A stretch of 64,000 nucleotides of DNA from CBDDIP01 sp965229005. Lineage in GTDB: Bacteria > Actinomycetota > Acidimicrobiia > Acidimicrobiales > Ilumatobacteraceae. The stretch covers positions 3,410,001-3,474,000 of the forward strand of contig CBDDIP010000002.1 in assembly GCA_965229005.1 (NCBI GenBank), written 5' to 3'. The translations under genes were made by a program, and so were the position numbers. The notes beneath the pieces were generated by a model. That model was not told the DNA's origin. It did not search any database and saw nothing but the letters and a program-made list of their open reading frames with translations. This document shows positions 34,008 through 43,026 of this stretch, in pieces (positions within the stretch are counted from its first letter, which is position 1; each line of letters starts with the position of its first letter).

Positions 34008-35238
34008 GCAGGTGCGTGCCCGCTCGGGGCAAGGCGGGGATCACCGACGCATCGGCGACGAACAACCGCCGCACACCGATCAGCCGGCAGTGCTCGTCCA
34101 CGACAGCCCAGGGGTCGTCCGCCGTTCCCATGCGGCACGAGCCTGCGGCGTGCACGTAGTCGCCGAGCGCGGCCCGGATGCCGTCGTCGCTGAGATCCGC
34201 ATCGATCAGCGTGCCGACGCCGCGGAACGACGGGTGGTCGAGCGCCCGCTGCGCCTCCTCGATGGCGACGCGCATCGCCGTCGCGTCGGTGTCGTCGGCG
34301 AGCATGTCGAAGTTCACCTCGACACCGTCGCCGCGCAGCACCACTCGGCCCCGTGACCGCACCTGCATCACGGCAGCGAAGAGGACACCGGTGTCGAGCT
34401 GGTTCACGCCGGCACGTTCCAGCGCGAGCAGCTGGATGTCGCGCTGGGCCGAGCGCCCCGATGACAACGAGGCGATCGCGCCGACCCAGGCCGTTCCGGC
34501 GGACGCCTGCTCGGACAGCTCGATCGAGAAGGGCACGCTCGGGTGGTCGTGCAGGTTGGCTCCGATGCCCCGCCGTCGGAGGCCGGAACGCAGCAGGATC
34601 GCCGGCGACTGAACGGCGCCGGCGGCGAGCACGACGCAGCCGCCCTCGACGATCGTTCCGTCCGCCAGCTGCACACCGGCTGCACGGTCGTCGATGAACA
34701 CGACGTGCGCGACGTCGCTGTCGATGCGCACCTCCAGGTTCGAGCGCTTCGCAGCGCCACCGAGGTAGGCACCGGCGGTGGACACCGGTCGACCGCGCTC
34801 GTCACTGGCGAGCGGGGGCGGATGCGCACCGTCCACCGCAGCGATCAGCGCTCGACTGACGGGTCCGACCTCATCGTCGACCGGTTGCCGGCGCGGCACG
34901 AGCAGTCGTTCGAACCACGGCTCGACCTCACGCCAGGACCACGCCGCCAGTCCGAAGTCGCGCGCCCACGCGTCGTAGTCCTCGGGCTCTCCCGGCATCG
35001 CCACCAGCGCGTGCACCGCGCTCACGCCGCCGACGCCGCGGCCACGCAGGTACGTGCTGGGCGGCGAGGCGGCCGATCTGCTGGCCAGCAAGGATGCGTC
35101 GACCGTCGGCGTCGCCGGCCCCGCCTCGAGCAGCAGCACCTCGCGTTCCGGGTCGTCGCTGAGACGCGCGGCCAGGATGCATCCGGCCGCTCCGGCCCCC
35201 ACCACGATCACGTCGGGGTTCCGGCCGGCGTCGGTCAC
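33946..35238 (-). CDS. GMC-family FAD oxidoreductase (short)
   Basis: 430 aa. The N-terminal FAD motif DVIVVGAGAAGCILAARLSD is followed by EREVLLLEAGP and the GMC signature LRGRGVGGVSAVHALVAMPG. The C-terminal active-site segment is YVHAAGSCRMGTADDPWAVV, then LFVADASVIPALPRAGTHLP. GMC enzymes oxidise alcohols (choline, glucose, cholesterol and others); this one is shorter than the usual 500-550 aa, with a reduced substrate domain. The start GTG 35238 begins just after the phosphatase stop. Its 3' end overlaps the WS/DGAT gene. A link to lipid alcohol oxidation is possible but unproven. Confidence 0.87.
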   Translation of the reverse strand: MTDAGRNPDVIVVGAGAAGCILAARLSDDPEREVLLLEAGPATPTVDASLLASRSAASPPSTYLRGRGVGGVSAVHALVAMPGEPEDYDAWARDFGLAAWSWREVEPWFERLLVPRRQPVDDEVGPVSRALIAAVDGAHPPPLASDERGRPVSTAGAYLGGAAKRSNLEVRIDSDVAHVVFIDDRAAGVQLADGTIVEGGCVVLAAGAVQSPAILLRSGLRRRGIGANLHDHPSVPFSIELSEQASAGTAWVGAIASLSSGRSAQRDIQLLALERAGVNQLDTGVLFAAVMQVRSRGRVVLRGDGVEVNFDMLADDTDATAMRVAIEEAQRALDHPSFRGVGTLIDADLSDDGIRAALGDYVHAAGSCRMGTADDPWAVVDEHCRLIGVRRLFVADASVIPALPRAGTHLPTAMIAERVAAWLSAELRAG

Positions 35239-35239
35239 G

Positions 35240-35920
35240 TCACTCGTCCGGGTCCAGGTCGGCCATCGACAGCAGCGTGCCCTCCGGTAGGCCGGCGAGG
35301 TGGGCGGCATCGTTGTAGCGCACCACCCGCCAGTGGTTGGGCTTCAGCAGGAGCAGCTCGGTGATCGAGGTGTTCAACGTCCAGGTCTCGAAGCCGCCCA
35401 TCGGCTGCGCCTTCAGCGCCAACCTCAACGCCAGGCCGACCACACCGCCGTGACAGGCGATCACCACCGTCTTGCCCTCGTGCTCGCGCACCACCTCGTA
35501 CATCGCGGTGCCGACGCGCAGGTTGAACGCGGCAACCGTCTCGCCGCCGGGGAACGTCGTCGCGAACGGGTCTGCCTGGTCCCACGCCTCGGTGGCCGAT
35601 CCGTGCAGGCTGACGTACTCGGCGAAGCTGAGCCCGTCGCAGTCCGGGCCTGGGTCGTGCTCGCCGAACCCGACGTGCTCGACGATCGGCAGGTCGCCGA
35701 GGGCGGGGGCGAGGATCGTCGCCGTCTCCCGCGCACGTGCGTACTGGCTGGAGATCAGCACGTCGGCCTGGAACTCTGGATTCGCCAACCATCGATCGCG
35801 CAGGTGCTCGGCCTGCTGATGGCCGAGCGGAGACAGGCCGGTGCAGCTGCGCCAGCCGCCGATCATTCGCGAGACGGTTGCGTTGGACTCGCCGTGGCGG
35901 ACGAGGATCAGACGGGTCAC
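35240..35920 (-). CDS. Histidine phosphatase family protein
   Basis: 226 aa from GTG 35920. RHG motif LILVRHGESNATVSRM at the start, then CTGLSPLGHQQAEHLRDRWL, SSQYARARETATILAPAL, GFGEHDPGPDCDGLSFAEYV and ACHGGVVGLALR (second His). This is the phosphoglycerate-mutase-like clan (branch 1). It could be a broad phosphatase or a dedicated small-molecule phosphatase. It is immediately upstream of the GMC gene on the same strand (one base between stop and start), and divergent from the acyl-CoA dehydrogenase gene. Confidence 0.88.
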   Translation of the reverse strand: MTRLILVRHGESNATVSRMIGGWRSCTGLSPLGHQQAEHLRDRWLANPEFQADVLISSQYARARETATILAPALGDLPIVEHVGFGEHDPGPDCDGLSFAEYVSLHGSATEAWDQADPFATTFPGGETVAAFNLRVGTAMYEVVREHEGKTVVIACHGGVVGLALRLALKAQPMGGFETWTLNTSITELLLLKPNHWRVVRYNDAAHLAGLPEGTLLSMADLDPDE

Positions 35921-35992
35921 TCGGGCGACCGTAGCCGCACGAGCCACGAGCACGGGTTGGATCTGGGTCCTCCGGGGCGAGAGCATGGGGAG

Positions 35993-37225
35993 ATGTCCAC
36001 TGATGTTCGTGAAGAGACCGACGTTGCAGCTGATCCCGAAACCCGCGTGGTGCAGGCCGCGATCGATGCGCTGCTCGCCGAACACGACCCGGCGAGCACT
36101 GACGACGTCGCCTTCCGTGGCGCGCGGTACGACCACGGGTTGGCGTGGGTGCACTTCGCCAAGGGCTTCGGAGGTCTCGGTGTTCGCCCCGAGCTGAACC
36201 GGATGGTGGAGCGCCAGCTCCGGGCGAAGGGCGCCGGCGCGCAGAACCCGGCGACGTTCTTCATCGCGCTTGCCGGACCGACGATCGCCACGCACGGCAC
36301 CGACGAGCAGAAGCGCCGCTTCCTCCGTCCGATGTTCACGGGCGAGGAGGTGTGGTGCCAGCTGTTCAGCGAGCCCGGCGCCGGCTCCGACTTCGCCGGG
36401 TTGGCGTGCAAGGCGGTCAAGGACGGCGACGAGTGGATCGTCAACGGGCAGAAGGTGTGGAACACGCTCGCCCACCTCGGCGACTGGGGCATGCTCGTCA
36501 CGCGCACCGATCCCGAGGCGCCCAAGCACAAGGGCATGACGTACTTCGCGGTCGACATGCACTCCGCCGGCGTCGAGGTGCGACCGCTGCGCCAGATCAC
36601 CGGGGAGGCAGAGTTCAACGAGGTCTACCTCACCGATGCGCGCATCCCCGACGATCAGCGGATCGGCGCCACAGGTGAGGGCTGGCGTGTCGCGTTGACG
36701 ACGTTGATGAACGAGCGCACCGCGATCGGCGGTGGCGAAGGTGGTCGCCCGGTCAAGGGCGGCACCGCCGACGACGCCGTGCGCATCTGGAAGGGCCTGC
36801 CCGACGACCAGAAGTCCGGCGCCAACCTCGACCGGCTGATGCAGCTGTGGTGCCGCGGCGAGGCAGCGCGGCTGACCAACGTCCGCGCCGCGCAGGTGGC
36901 ACGCGTCGGCAACCCCGGTCCGGCGGGCTCGATCGGCAAGCTGGCGATGGCCGAGATCAACAAGGACGTCTACAACTTCTGCCTCGACCTGATGGGGCCC
37001 GCCGGACAGATCGGCTACGACTTCACGTTCCGCCGCCCGGAGATGCTCGAGGTCACCGGTGCCGGTCGCGGTGTGCAGCACGCCTTCCTGCGCGTGCGCG
37101 CCAACTCGATCGAGGGCGGCACCAGCGAGATCATGCGCAACATCCTCGGCGAGCAGGTGCTCGGATTGCCGGGCGAGCCGCGCGTCGACAAGGACGTCGC
37201 GTGGGCGAAGGTGCCGCGCAACTGA
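35993..37225 (+). CDS. Acyl-CoA dehydrogenase
   Basis: 410 aa. FAD/substrate motifs: GEEVWCQLFSEPGAGSDFAG (about 119-138), NGQKVWNTLAHLGDWGMLVT, GMTYFAVDMHSAGVEVRPLR, FNEVYLTDARIPDDQRIGA and the C-terminal SIEGGTSEIMRNILGEQVLG. It oxidises an acyl-CoA to enoyl-CoA with electrons to ETF. The sequence looks like the FadE branch used on branched or steroid-type acyl-CoAs in actinobacteria, but the substrate is not certain. ATG 35993 follows a GGGGAGA ribosome site. Other lipid-type genes (WS/DGAT, MBL, FadD-like ligase) are in the window. Confidence 0.92.
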   Translation: MSTDVREETDVAADPETRVVQAAIDALLAEHDPASTDDVAFRGARYDHGLAWVHFAKGFGGLGVRPELNRMVERQLRAKGAGAQNPATFFIALAGPTIATHGTDEQKRRFLRPMFTGEEVWCQLFSEPGAGSDFAGLACKAVKDGDEWIVNGQKVWNTLAHLGDWGMLVTRTDPEAPKHKGMTYFAVDMHSAGVEVRPLRQITGEAEFNEVYLTDARIPDDQRIGATGEGWRVALTTLMNERTAIGGGEGGRPVKGGTADDAVRIWKGLPDDQKSGANLDRLMQLWCRGEAARLTNVRAAQVARVGNPGPAGSIGKLAMAEINKDVYNFCLDLMGPAGQIGYDFTFRRPEMLEVTGAGRGVQHAFLRVRANSIEGGTSEIMRNILGEQVLGLPGEPRVDKDVAWAKVPRN

Positions 37226-37231
37226 CGTTCG

Positions 37232-37798
37232 CTACTCGCGCTGCTGGGCTTCCCATTCCGCGCGGGTGATCGCGTACTCGACGTCGCCGTGCTCGTCGCC
37301 GTCGATGCGCACCGGCCAGTCGGCCTGGAAGATGCGGATCTGGCGCATGCCGACCTTCTCCATCACCCGACGCGAGCCGGTGTTGACCACCATCGTCTCA
37401 GCATTGACCTTCGTCACGCCCTGTTCGCGGAACCCCTTGTCGATCAGCGCCTGCGACCCCTCGCTGCCAAAACCGCGGCCCCACGCGATCTGGTGGAGGC
37501 GGTAGCCGAGCTCGGGCTCATCGGGCCCGCCGTGATCACCGGGGCGGAAGTGGAACCAGCCGATGAACTGTCCGGTCTCGCGCTCGATGGCGGCCCAGAA
37601 GCCGTAGCGGTCGCCGCGCTCGTAGTACTTCAGCCACCAGTCGACGAGGGTCTCGGTGACCTCTTCGCGCGGCACCGGCAGGCCGCCGTTGACGTAGCGC
37701 ATGACGGCCGGGTCGTTGTCCAGCTCCATCACGAGATCGACGTCGTCGGCGGTGAAGCGGCGAAGGATCAGCCGATCGGTCTCGAGGTGGACGTGCAT
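37232..37798 (-). CDS. GNAT acetyltransferase (RimJ/RimL-like)
   Basis: 188 aa. LETDRLILRRFTADDVDLVM start, then YERGDRYGFWAAIERETGQF, acetyl-CoA loop ELGYRLHQIAWGRGFGSEGS and VTKVNAETMVVNTGSRRVME with KVGM, typical of the RimJ/RimL (Acetyltransf_3) branch. Substrate may be a protein N-terminus or a small molecule. ATG 37798 is five bases from the stop of the upstream Cys-rich gene, so the three minus-strand genes here (39463 to 37232) are probably one unit. Confidence 0.85.
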   Translation of the reverse strand: MHVHLETDRLILRRFTADDVDLVMELDNDPAVMRYVNGGLPVPREEVTETLVDWWLKYYERGDRYGFWAAIERETGQFIGWFHFRPGDHGGPDEPELGYRLHQIAWGRGFGSEGSQALIDKGFREQGVTKVNAETMVVNTGSRRVMEKVGMRQIRIFQADWPVRIDGDEHGDVEYAITRAEWEAQQRE

Positions 37799-37802
37799 CG
37801 AC

Positions 37803-38465
37803 TCAGTCTGGCGCGTCGAGCCGTCGTCGCAGTTCGACGTAGACGGGCTCACCCACGATCGCCGTGAGCTCGTCGGCCAAGGAGTCGATGACGCGGTCGG
37901 CGCCGACGTACGCCTCCCGGCCCTCGGTGCAGCACCACGCCATCGTCTCGCCCTCGTCGCCCCAGTCGGCACGGCTCCATGCGCGCACGGTGGCGACTTC
38001 GGTCTCCGCATCGCGCTCCGCCCAGTCGACGTGCACCGGCAACTGCCAGCAGACCGAGGGCTTCCAGTCGATCGGCGATTCGCCGTGCTCCGCCGCCGCG
38101 AGGTGGAGCGCACATCCGGCGCCGCCGGCGAAGCCGGGTCGGTTGAGGAAGATGCACGCTCCGTCGACGACGCGGGTGTGGAGGCGCGTGTCGTCGCTGA
38201 ACACGCCGCCGGCCGCGGCGTGGTCGAAGTGCTGGAAGTGCTGGCGCTGCAGGGTGGCCGCGTTGGCGTCGAGGTTCATCGCCTCGTCGATGCCGTCGAG
38301 CACGGCACCGACCGAGCAGCAGCCCTGGCCGAGTGCTTCGGCGGGCTCCGGGAGGATGCCGTGGCAGCCACGTCCCCAGATGCACGTCCAGTTGGAGGTC
38401 AGGAACGTGCGGTCGAAGCGCCACAGCGTGCCGCCGTCCTCGATCTCGATCTCGTCCGGCTGCAT
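37803..38465 (-). CDS. Cysteine-rich conserved protein, putative metal-binding
   Basis: 220 aa, soluble, with nine Cys residues clustered in the pattern NWTCIWGRGCHGI (about 26-38), GQGCCSVGAVL (about 48), DGACIFLN, GAGCALHLAA, PSVCWQLPV and AWCCTEGREAYVG. The C-x5-C and CC spacing suggests a zinc or iron-sulfur site. The family is met in actinobacteria but I know no assigned function. The start ATG 38465 touches the stop of the upstream gene (TGATG), so it is coupled to the DUF6687-like gene. Confidence 0.75.
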   Translation of the reverse strand: MQPDEIEIEDGGTLWRFDRTFLTSNWTCIWGRGCHGILPEPAEALGQGCCSVGAVLDGIDEAMNLDANAATLQRQHFQHFDHAAAGGVFSDDTRLHTRVVDGACIFLNRPGFAGGAGCALHLAAAEHGESPIDWKPSVCWQLPVHVDWAERDAETEVATVRAWSRADWGDEGETMAWCCTEGREAYVGADRVIDSLADELTAIVGEPVYVELRRRLDAPD

Positions 38466-39463
38466 CACGCCGAAGCGTACGGGTCCCACGCGGGCGGCGC
38501 CGTGGCCAGGAAGCGTTGCAGCTCGGCGACGAACTGCTCCGGGCTGATGGTGCTGTCGCGTTCCGAACGAAGGATCGGGGTCAGCGCTCCGGGGCGATCG
38601 GCCGACCACACGGCTCCTGGGTCGAGGTCGTCGAGCCGTGCTGCGAGATCGCGCAGATCGGGGCGCGAGAGCACGGGTCGGCTGCGGTACATCACCCAGC
38701 TCTCGTAGCGCATCTCGACGCGGTAGCGATGCCCGTGCAGCAGTGCGACGCGAAAGCAGTCCGTGGCCTGGTTCACGGCGGCGGGGTGGACGGCTTCGCT
38801 GCGCGAGATGGTGAAGCGCGTGGTGACCGCGTCGGTCCAGTCGTCGGGCACGGTGACGATCGCGAGGTCGAGCGCTGGATGCTCGACGATTCGCACGATG
38901 CCCTTCGCTATCGCATCGAGGCTCTCGCCGAGGTGGGTGTCCTCGCGCTCCCACAACGGACGCAGCGCTTCGACGTCGTCGAGCATCCCGCCGAAGCGCG
39001 GCAGCACCGCCTCGTAGAGCCGGCCGCACTGCTCGGCGTATCCCATCGCGAACGTGGCGCGCTCGAGGGGGCTGCGATCGGGGTCCTCCATCGCCGCGAT
39101 CGCAATGGCGATGCGCATCGAGTCGCGGTCGCGAAACGTGCCGAAGTCGCCGGCGCGGGCCACGTCGATCACTCGGTCGCGGCGTGCCTGCGCATCGTCG
39201 GGGAACAGCAACGCGTACGCGCTCGCAAGGCCGTCCTGGTCGAAGTGGTTGTTGGAGACCGCCTCGATCCCGTCGAGTCGCCCAGGCCGGTCGATGGCGT
39301 GGAAGGCGATCTGGGCCGAGAGGTCGTCGAGCAGGTCCACCGGTGTCGGGCTGCCAGGCCAGTGCGAGAGGGTGAGCATGGTGGACGCCGTCGGCGACCC
39401 GTCGACGATCACGTTCGGGATGTCGCCGAGCCCCTGGTACGGCACGAAGCGAAGCGCTGACAT
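38465..39463 (-). CDS. Conserved actinobacterial protein (resembles DUF6687)
   Basis: 332 aa. Diagnostic stretch: FVPYQGLGDIPNVIVDGSPT, then LTLSHWPGSPTPVDLLDDLS, AIEAVSNNHFDQDGLASAYA-like (VSNNHFDQDGL) and ARAGDFGTFRDRDSMRIAIA. This matches, from memory, the actinobacterial family DUF6687. NNHFDQDGL with GDF recalls the DHH-type phosphoesterase metal site, so a nucleotidyl phosphoesterase is one possibility. No signal or membrane segment. ATG 39463 is divergent from the fructosamine-kinase-like gene (65 bp). Coupled to the Cys-rich gene downstream. Confidence 0.75.
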   Translation of the reverse strand: MSALRFVPYQGLGDIPNVIVDGSPTASTMLTLSHWPGSPTPVDLLDDLSAQIAFHAIDRPGRLDGIEAVSNNHFDQDGLASAYALLFPDDAQARRDRVIDVARAGDFGTFRDRDSMRIAIAIAAMEDPDRSPLERATFAMGYAEQCGRLYEAVLPRFGGMLDDVEALRPLWEREDTHLGESLDAIAKGIVRIVEHPALDLAIVTVPDDWTDAVTTRFTISRSEAVHPAAVNQATDCFRVALLHGHRYRVEMRYESWVMYRSRPVLSRPDLRDLAARLDDLDPGAVWSADRPGALTPILRSERDSTISPEQFVAELQRFLATAPPAWDPYASA

Positions 39464-39528
39464 GACCTCGACCGTACGCCGCACGAGCGCATTTCGCAAG
39501 CACTGACTTTCGTATTCAAAGTTCGCCG

Positions 39529-40470
39529 ATGCCCTACGGTCGGTGCGTGCCCGACCACCCACTGCTCGATCGCTCGGTGGTGGCGGCGATCACCGAGGCG
39601 GCCAGCGGTCATCTCGGCGAGCCATGGAACATCGTGAGCATCGTCGATGTCGGCCAACGCGGCTCACACCCGGCGGCGATCCTGCGCGGTGAGTCCGTGG
39701 CGGTGTTCGCCAAGATCGGCGTCGATCGCGAGCACGTCGCCGGCGAGCTCGCCGCGCTTGCGTTGCTGCGCGACCGCGGCGGCGTCCGCACTCCCCTGCC
39801 GATCGGTACCGGCATCGTCGCGGCAGGCGATCAGTGGGTGCTGCTGACCGAGGCGATCGACGAGCGCGTGCCAGCGGCACGCACGACGCGGGACTGGCAG
39901 GCCATCGGGGAGTCGCTCGCGACGTTGCACCGTGTGCAGGACCCACGCTTCGGGCTCGATGCGCAGACGTGGTTCGGGTCGATCCCGATGGACAACCGAC
40001 CGATCGAGTCCAACCGGTGGTGCGACTTCTACGGCGAACGACGGTTGCGGCCACTGCTCCGCATCGCGGCCGACAGCGGGACGTTGCCGGCCGGGCAAGT
40101 CGCCGCGATCGAACGGATCATCGATCGGCTGCCGTGGTTGTGCGGGGACGACCTACCGCCGTCGTTGCTGCACGGCGACGCGCAGCACCACAACGCGATC
40201 AGCACCGACGGCGGCGCTGTGCTCATCGACCCGTGTCCGTACTTCGGGCACGCCGAGGTCGATCTGGCCATGGTCGACATCTTCCACCCGGTACCGCCGT
40301 CGCTCTTCGACGGCTACCGCGACGTCGTCGAGATCGACCCTGGATTCGGGGAACGACGCGAGCTCTGGCGCATGCACGCCTACCTCGCGATCGTCTCGGT
40401 GGACGGACTGTCGGCCTTCGGGCAGCACTACGTCGAGCAGCTGCGCCTGGCGGTCACGAAGTACCGCTGA
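39529..40470 (+). CDS. Fructosamine-3-kinase-like phosphotransferase
   Basis: 313 aa. Kinase-fold protein with catalytic motif LLHGDAQHHNAISTDGGAVL (His-Gly-Asp and Asn), metal-binding IDPCPYFGHAEVDLAMVDIF, and lysine region AVFAKIGVDREHVAGELAAL. The GHAEVDLAM segment is characteristic of fructosamine kinases, which repair glycated protein amines; the usual HGDLW is HGDAQ here. A start at GTG 39547 is equally possible. It is convergent with the MFS gene (17-bp overlap). Confidence 0.82.
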   Translation: MPYGRCVPDHPLLDRSVVAAITEAASGHLGEPWNIVSIVDVGQRGSHPAAILRGESVAVFAKIGVDREHVAGELAALALLRDRGGVRTPLPIGTGIVAAGDQWVLLTEAIDERVPAARTTRDWQAIGESLATLHRVQDPRFGLDAQTWFGSIPMDNRPIESNRWCDFYGERRLRPLLRIAADSGTLPAGQVAAIERIIDRLPWLCGDDLPPSLLHGDAQHHNAISTDGGAVLIDPCPYFGHAEVDLAMVDIFHPVPPSLFDGYRDVVEIDPGFGERRELWRMHAYLAIVSVDGLSAFGQHYVEQLRLAVTKYR

Positions 40471-41704
40471 CCGCGATGGCGTCAGGTCGTTCGTCGATCG
40501 CCGTCGACGGTTGCAGACGAATCGCCGCCGTCAACGCGGTCCCACCCATCACCACCGCGGCGATGACGTAGGCCGTGCGGACCGTGGTCCCTCCGGCGAC
40601 GAACGCTCCGGTCGCCGCGCCGAACGGCTGACCGCCCCACGCCACCATTCGGCCGAAGACGTTGACGCTGGAGCGCAGGTCGTCCGGTGACGCGAGCTGG
40701 CGATAGCTGATGCCGACGACGATCGTCGTGCCGATGGCACAGAAGAACACGGCGGTCAGCGCGATCGCTGGCACGAGCGTCGTCGACGCTGCGAGCCCGG
40801 CGACCAGCAGCGTCGCCGTCGTCAGCATCAGTGGCGTCAGCCATCGCACGCGCTCGGGACGGAACACGCGGGCGACGATGACACCGGCGAACAGGCTGCC
40901 GATTCCGCCGGCGCTGTAGAGCAGACCGACGCGACGATCGTCATCGGCGAGGCCGAGTTGCTGCACCGCGTACGGCACCGTCAGACCGACGACGATGCCG
41001 ACGCCGAACGAGTTGCCGAACCCGACGAGCAGCAACGTACCGACCGTCCGTTGACGGCGCACGAAGTTCAGCGCGCGTCCCAACTGCTCGCGCACGGTGG
41101 GTCGCGGTCCGTCGCTCAAGGGTGTCGCACGGAAGTTGGACCGGATCGACGCGACGATCGCCGCGGCGACGAAGAAGCTGGCACTGTCCAACCACACGGC
41201 GTTCGTCGGCCCGATGGCGGCGGCAAGGAAGCCGCCGGCCGAGGGCCCGACGATGTCGGCTGTCGAAGCGAGGCTGGCGAGCAGACCGTTGGCGCTGCCG
41301 ATCCGTTCGCGGCCGACCAGCGCCGGCACCGCTCCGAAGACCGCAGCATCGGAGAACACGAACGCGGTCGCCGACAGCAGGCCGACGGCGTAGATCTGGG
41401 CGACGGTGAGCACCCCGGCCGCATGCGCGATCGGGATCGTGGCCATCAGCAGACCTTCGATCACGTTGCCGCCGATGATCAGGCGTCGTCGGTTCCCTCG
41501 ATCGGCGACCGGCCCGGCGAACGCGCCGAAGCAGAGGTACGGCACGACGCGCAGGGCGAACAGGCCACCGGTCTGCGCAGCCGACCCGGTCAGCTGGTAG
41601 ACGACCAACGGGAGCACGACAGAGCTCACGGCGGTGCCGGCCGAGGAGATCGTCTCCGCCGCCGCCCAGCGAACGAACCGTCGCTCCTGCCACAGCCCGG
41701 CCAC
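40454..41704 (-). CDS. MFS transporter (12-helix exporter type)
   Basis: 416 aa from GTG 41704. It begins LWQERRFVRWAAAETISSAG, with the A-motif-like GPVADRGNRRRLIIGGNVIE between helices 2 and 3, then FSDAAVFGAVPALVGRERIG and ANGLLASLASTADIVGPSAG in the first half. This is typical of the MFS_3/enterobactin-exporter-like drug efflux group. About 12 hydrophobic helices. Substrate unknown. It diverges from a second, related MFS gene with 49 bp between start codons, so both may be controlled from one region. Confidence 0.87.
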   Translation of the reverse strand: MAGLWQERRFVRWAAAETISSAGTAVSSVVLPLVVYQLTGSAAQTGGLFALRVVPYLCFGAFAGPVADRGNRRRLIIGGNVIEGLLMATIPIAHAAGVLTVAQIYAVGLLSATAFVFSDAAVFGAVPALVGRERIGSANGLLASLASTADIVGPSAGGFLAAAIGPTNAVWLDSASFFVAAAIVASIRSNFRATPLSDGPRPTVREQLGRALNFVRRQRTVGTLLLVGFGNSFGVGIVVGLTVPYAVQQLGLADDDRRVGLLYSAGGIGSLFAGVIVARVFRPERVRWLTPLMLTTATLLVAGLAASTTLVPAIALTAVFFCAIGTTIVVGISYRQLASPDDLRSSVNVFGRMVAWGGQPFGAATGAFVAGGTTVRTAYVIAAVVMGGTALTAAIRLQPSTAIDERPDAIAVSGTS

Positions 41705-41753
41705 GCGCCGATGGTACCGGCCGGTGGGTTCGGCGGCGGGTTACCTTGGCCGA

Positions 41754-42983
41754 GTGCGTCGTCCCGGTGGGCCCCTGGGGACCGGGTTCCGAGCACTGTT
41801 CCTGGGCTCGCTGATCTCCAACACGGGCGACGGGATCCGGCTCGCCGCGATTCCGCTGCTCGCGGCCGAGCTGACGTCCTCGCCGGTGCTCGTCAGCGCC
41901 GTCACCGCAGCGCAGTACCTGCCGTGGGTGTCGGTCGCGCCGCTGGGCGGCGCATTGGTCGATCGCCACGATCGTCGACGGATGATCCTGGCGACGCAGG
42001 CCTGGCGCGGCGCCGTGATGCTCGTCCTCGCGTGGTTGGTCGCCAGCGACCTCGTTGCGATCTGGCACCTCTGCGTCGTCGCGTTCGTCATCACCGCCGG
42101 CGAGATCCTGGTCGACCCCTCGGTCGTCGCGCTCGTGCCGACGCTCGTCGACGACGAGCAGCTCGACACCGCGAACGGACGCATCGCCAGCGTCGAGATC
42201 GTGACCAACGACTTCGCCGGCGGACCTGCCGGCGCGACCGCGTTCGGATTCGCCCCGTGGCTTCCGTTCCTGTTGGACGCGGGCAGCTACGTCGGCTCGC
42301 TCGTTCCGTTCCGTCGGCTCCCGAGCGACGCTCCCGTTCCGGACGACGAGGTTCGGCCGGCGGGGCGTCCGTCCCTGCTGTCCGAGGCAGGCGAGGGCAT
42401 CCGGTTTCTCCGCCACCACCCCGTCCTCGGACCGGTCACCGCAGCGACGGTGGTGTACTACCTCGGCGCGGCCACCGGCTTCAGCCTGCTCGTCCTCCTC
42501 GTCAAGGACAGCGCGAGCGGACCGGCCTGGACGTTCGGCGTCGTACTCGCCTGCGGCGCCGTCGGCGCGTTCCTCGGCACGCTCGTCAGCGGCCGGCTCG
42601 ACCGTCGTTTCGGGGCGCGGGCGACGCTGTCGATCGCCACGCTGATCGAAGGACTCGCGCTCGCGGCGATGGCGCTGCCGCGATCGGTCGCGCCGCTCGC
42701 GGCGATCTGGTTTCTCGGCGGCCTGCCTTCCGGCGCCCGGATCCCCGTCTCACGATCGATCCAGCAGCGGCTCACCCCCAATCGCCTCCTCGGTCGCGTG
42801 AACGTCTCGGCTCGGATGTTCACTCGCGGCATCATCGTGCTCGGTGCGCTCGTCAGCGGCGTCCTGGCCACGTCGATCGGCCTTCGCTCGACGTTCGTCT
42901 TCGGAGGAGCCATCGAGGTCCTCTCGGCGATCGCAATGTCACGCGCCCTCCGCACCGTGCAACGAACCGACGAGTCGACGTGA
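41754..42983 (+). CDS. MFS transporter (12-helix exporter type)
   Basis: 409 aa from GTG 41754. FRALFLGSLISNTGDGIRLA at the N-terminus, loop GALVDRHDRRRMILATQAWR (A-motif) and PSVVALVPTLVDDEQLDTAN, NDFAGGPAGATAFGFAPWLP, GARIPVSRSIQQRLTPNRLL. It has the same overall type as the divergent neighbour (41704-40454), so the two look like an old duplication. Probably proton-driven efflux. Substrate unknown. Confidence 0.86.
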   Translation: MRRPGGPLGTGFRALFLGSLISNTGDGIRLAAIPLLAAELTSSPVLVSAVTAAQYLPWVSVAPLGGALVDRHDRRRMILATQAWRGAVMLVLAWLVASDLVAIWHLCVVAFVITAGEILVDPSVVALVPTLVDDEQLDTANGRIASVEIVTNDFAGGPAGATAFGFAPWLPFLLDAGSYVGSLVPFRRLPSDAPVPDDEVRPAGRPSLLSEAGEGIRFLRHHPVLGPVTAATVVYYLGAATGFSLLVLLVKDSASGPAWTFGVVLACGAVGAFLGTLVSGRLDRRFGARATLSIATLIEGLALAAMALPRSVAPLAAIWFLGGLPSGARIPVSRSIQQRLTPNRLLGRVNVSARMFTRGIIVLGALVSGVLATSIGLRSTFVFGGAIEVLSAIAMSRALRTVQRTDEST

Positions 42984-43026
42984 GTTCCGGACACCTCTGG
43001 GTGCCACCGTGGCCGAGGATGAGCGC

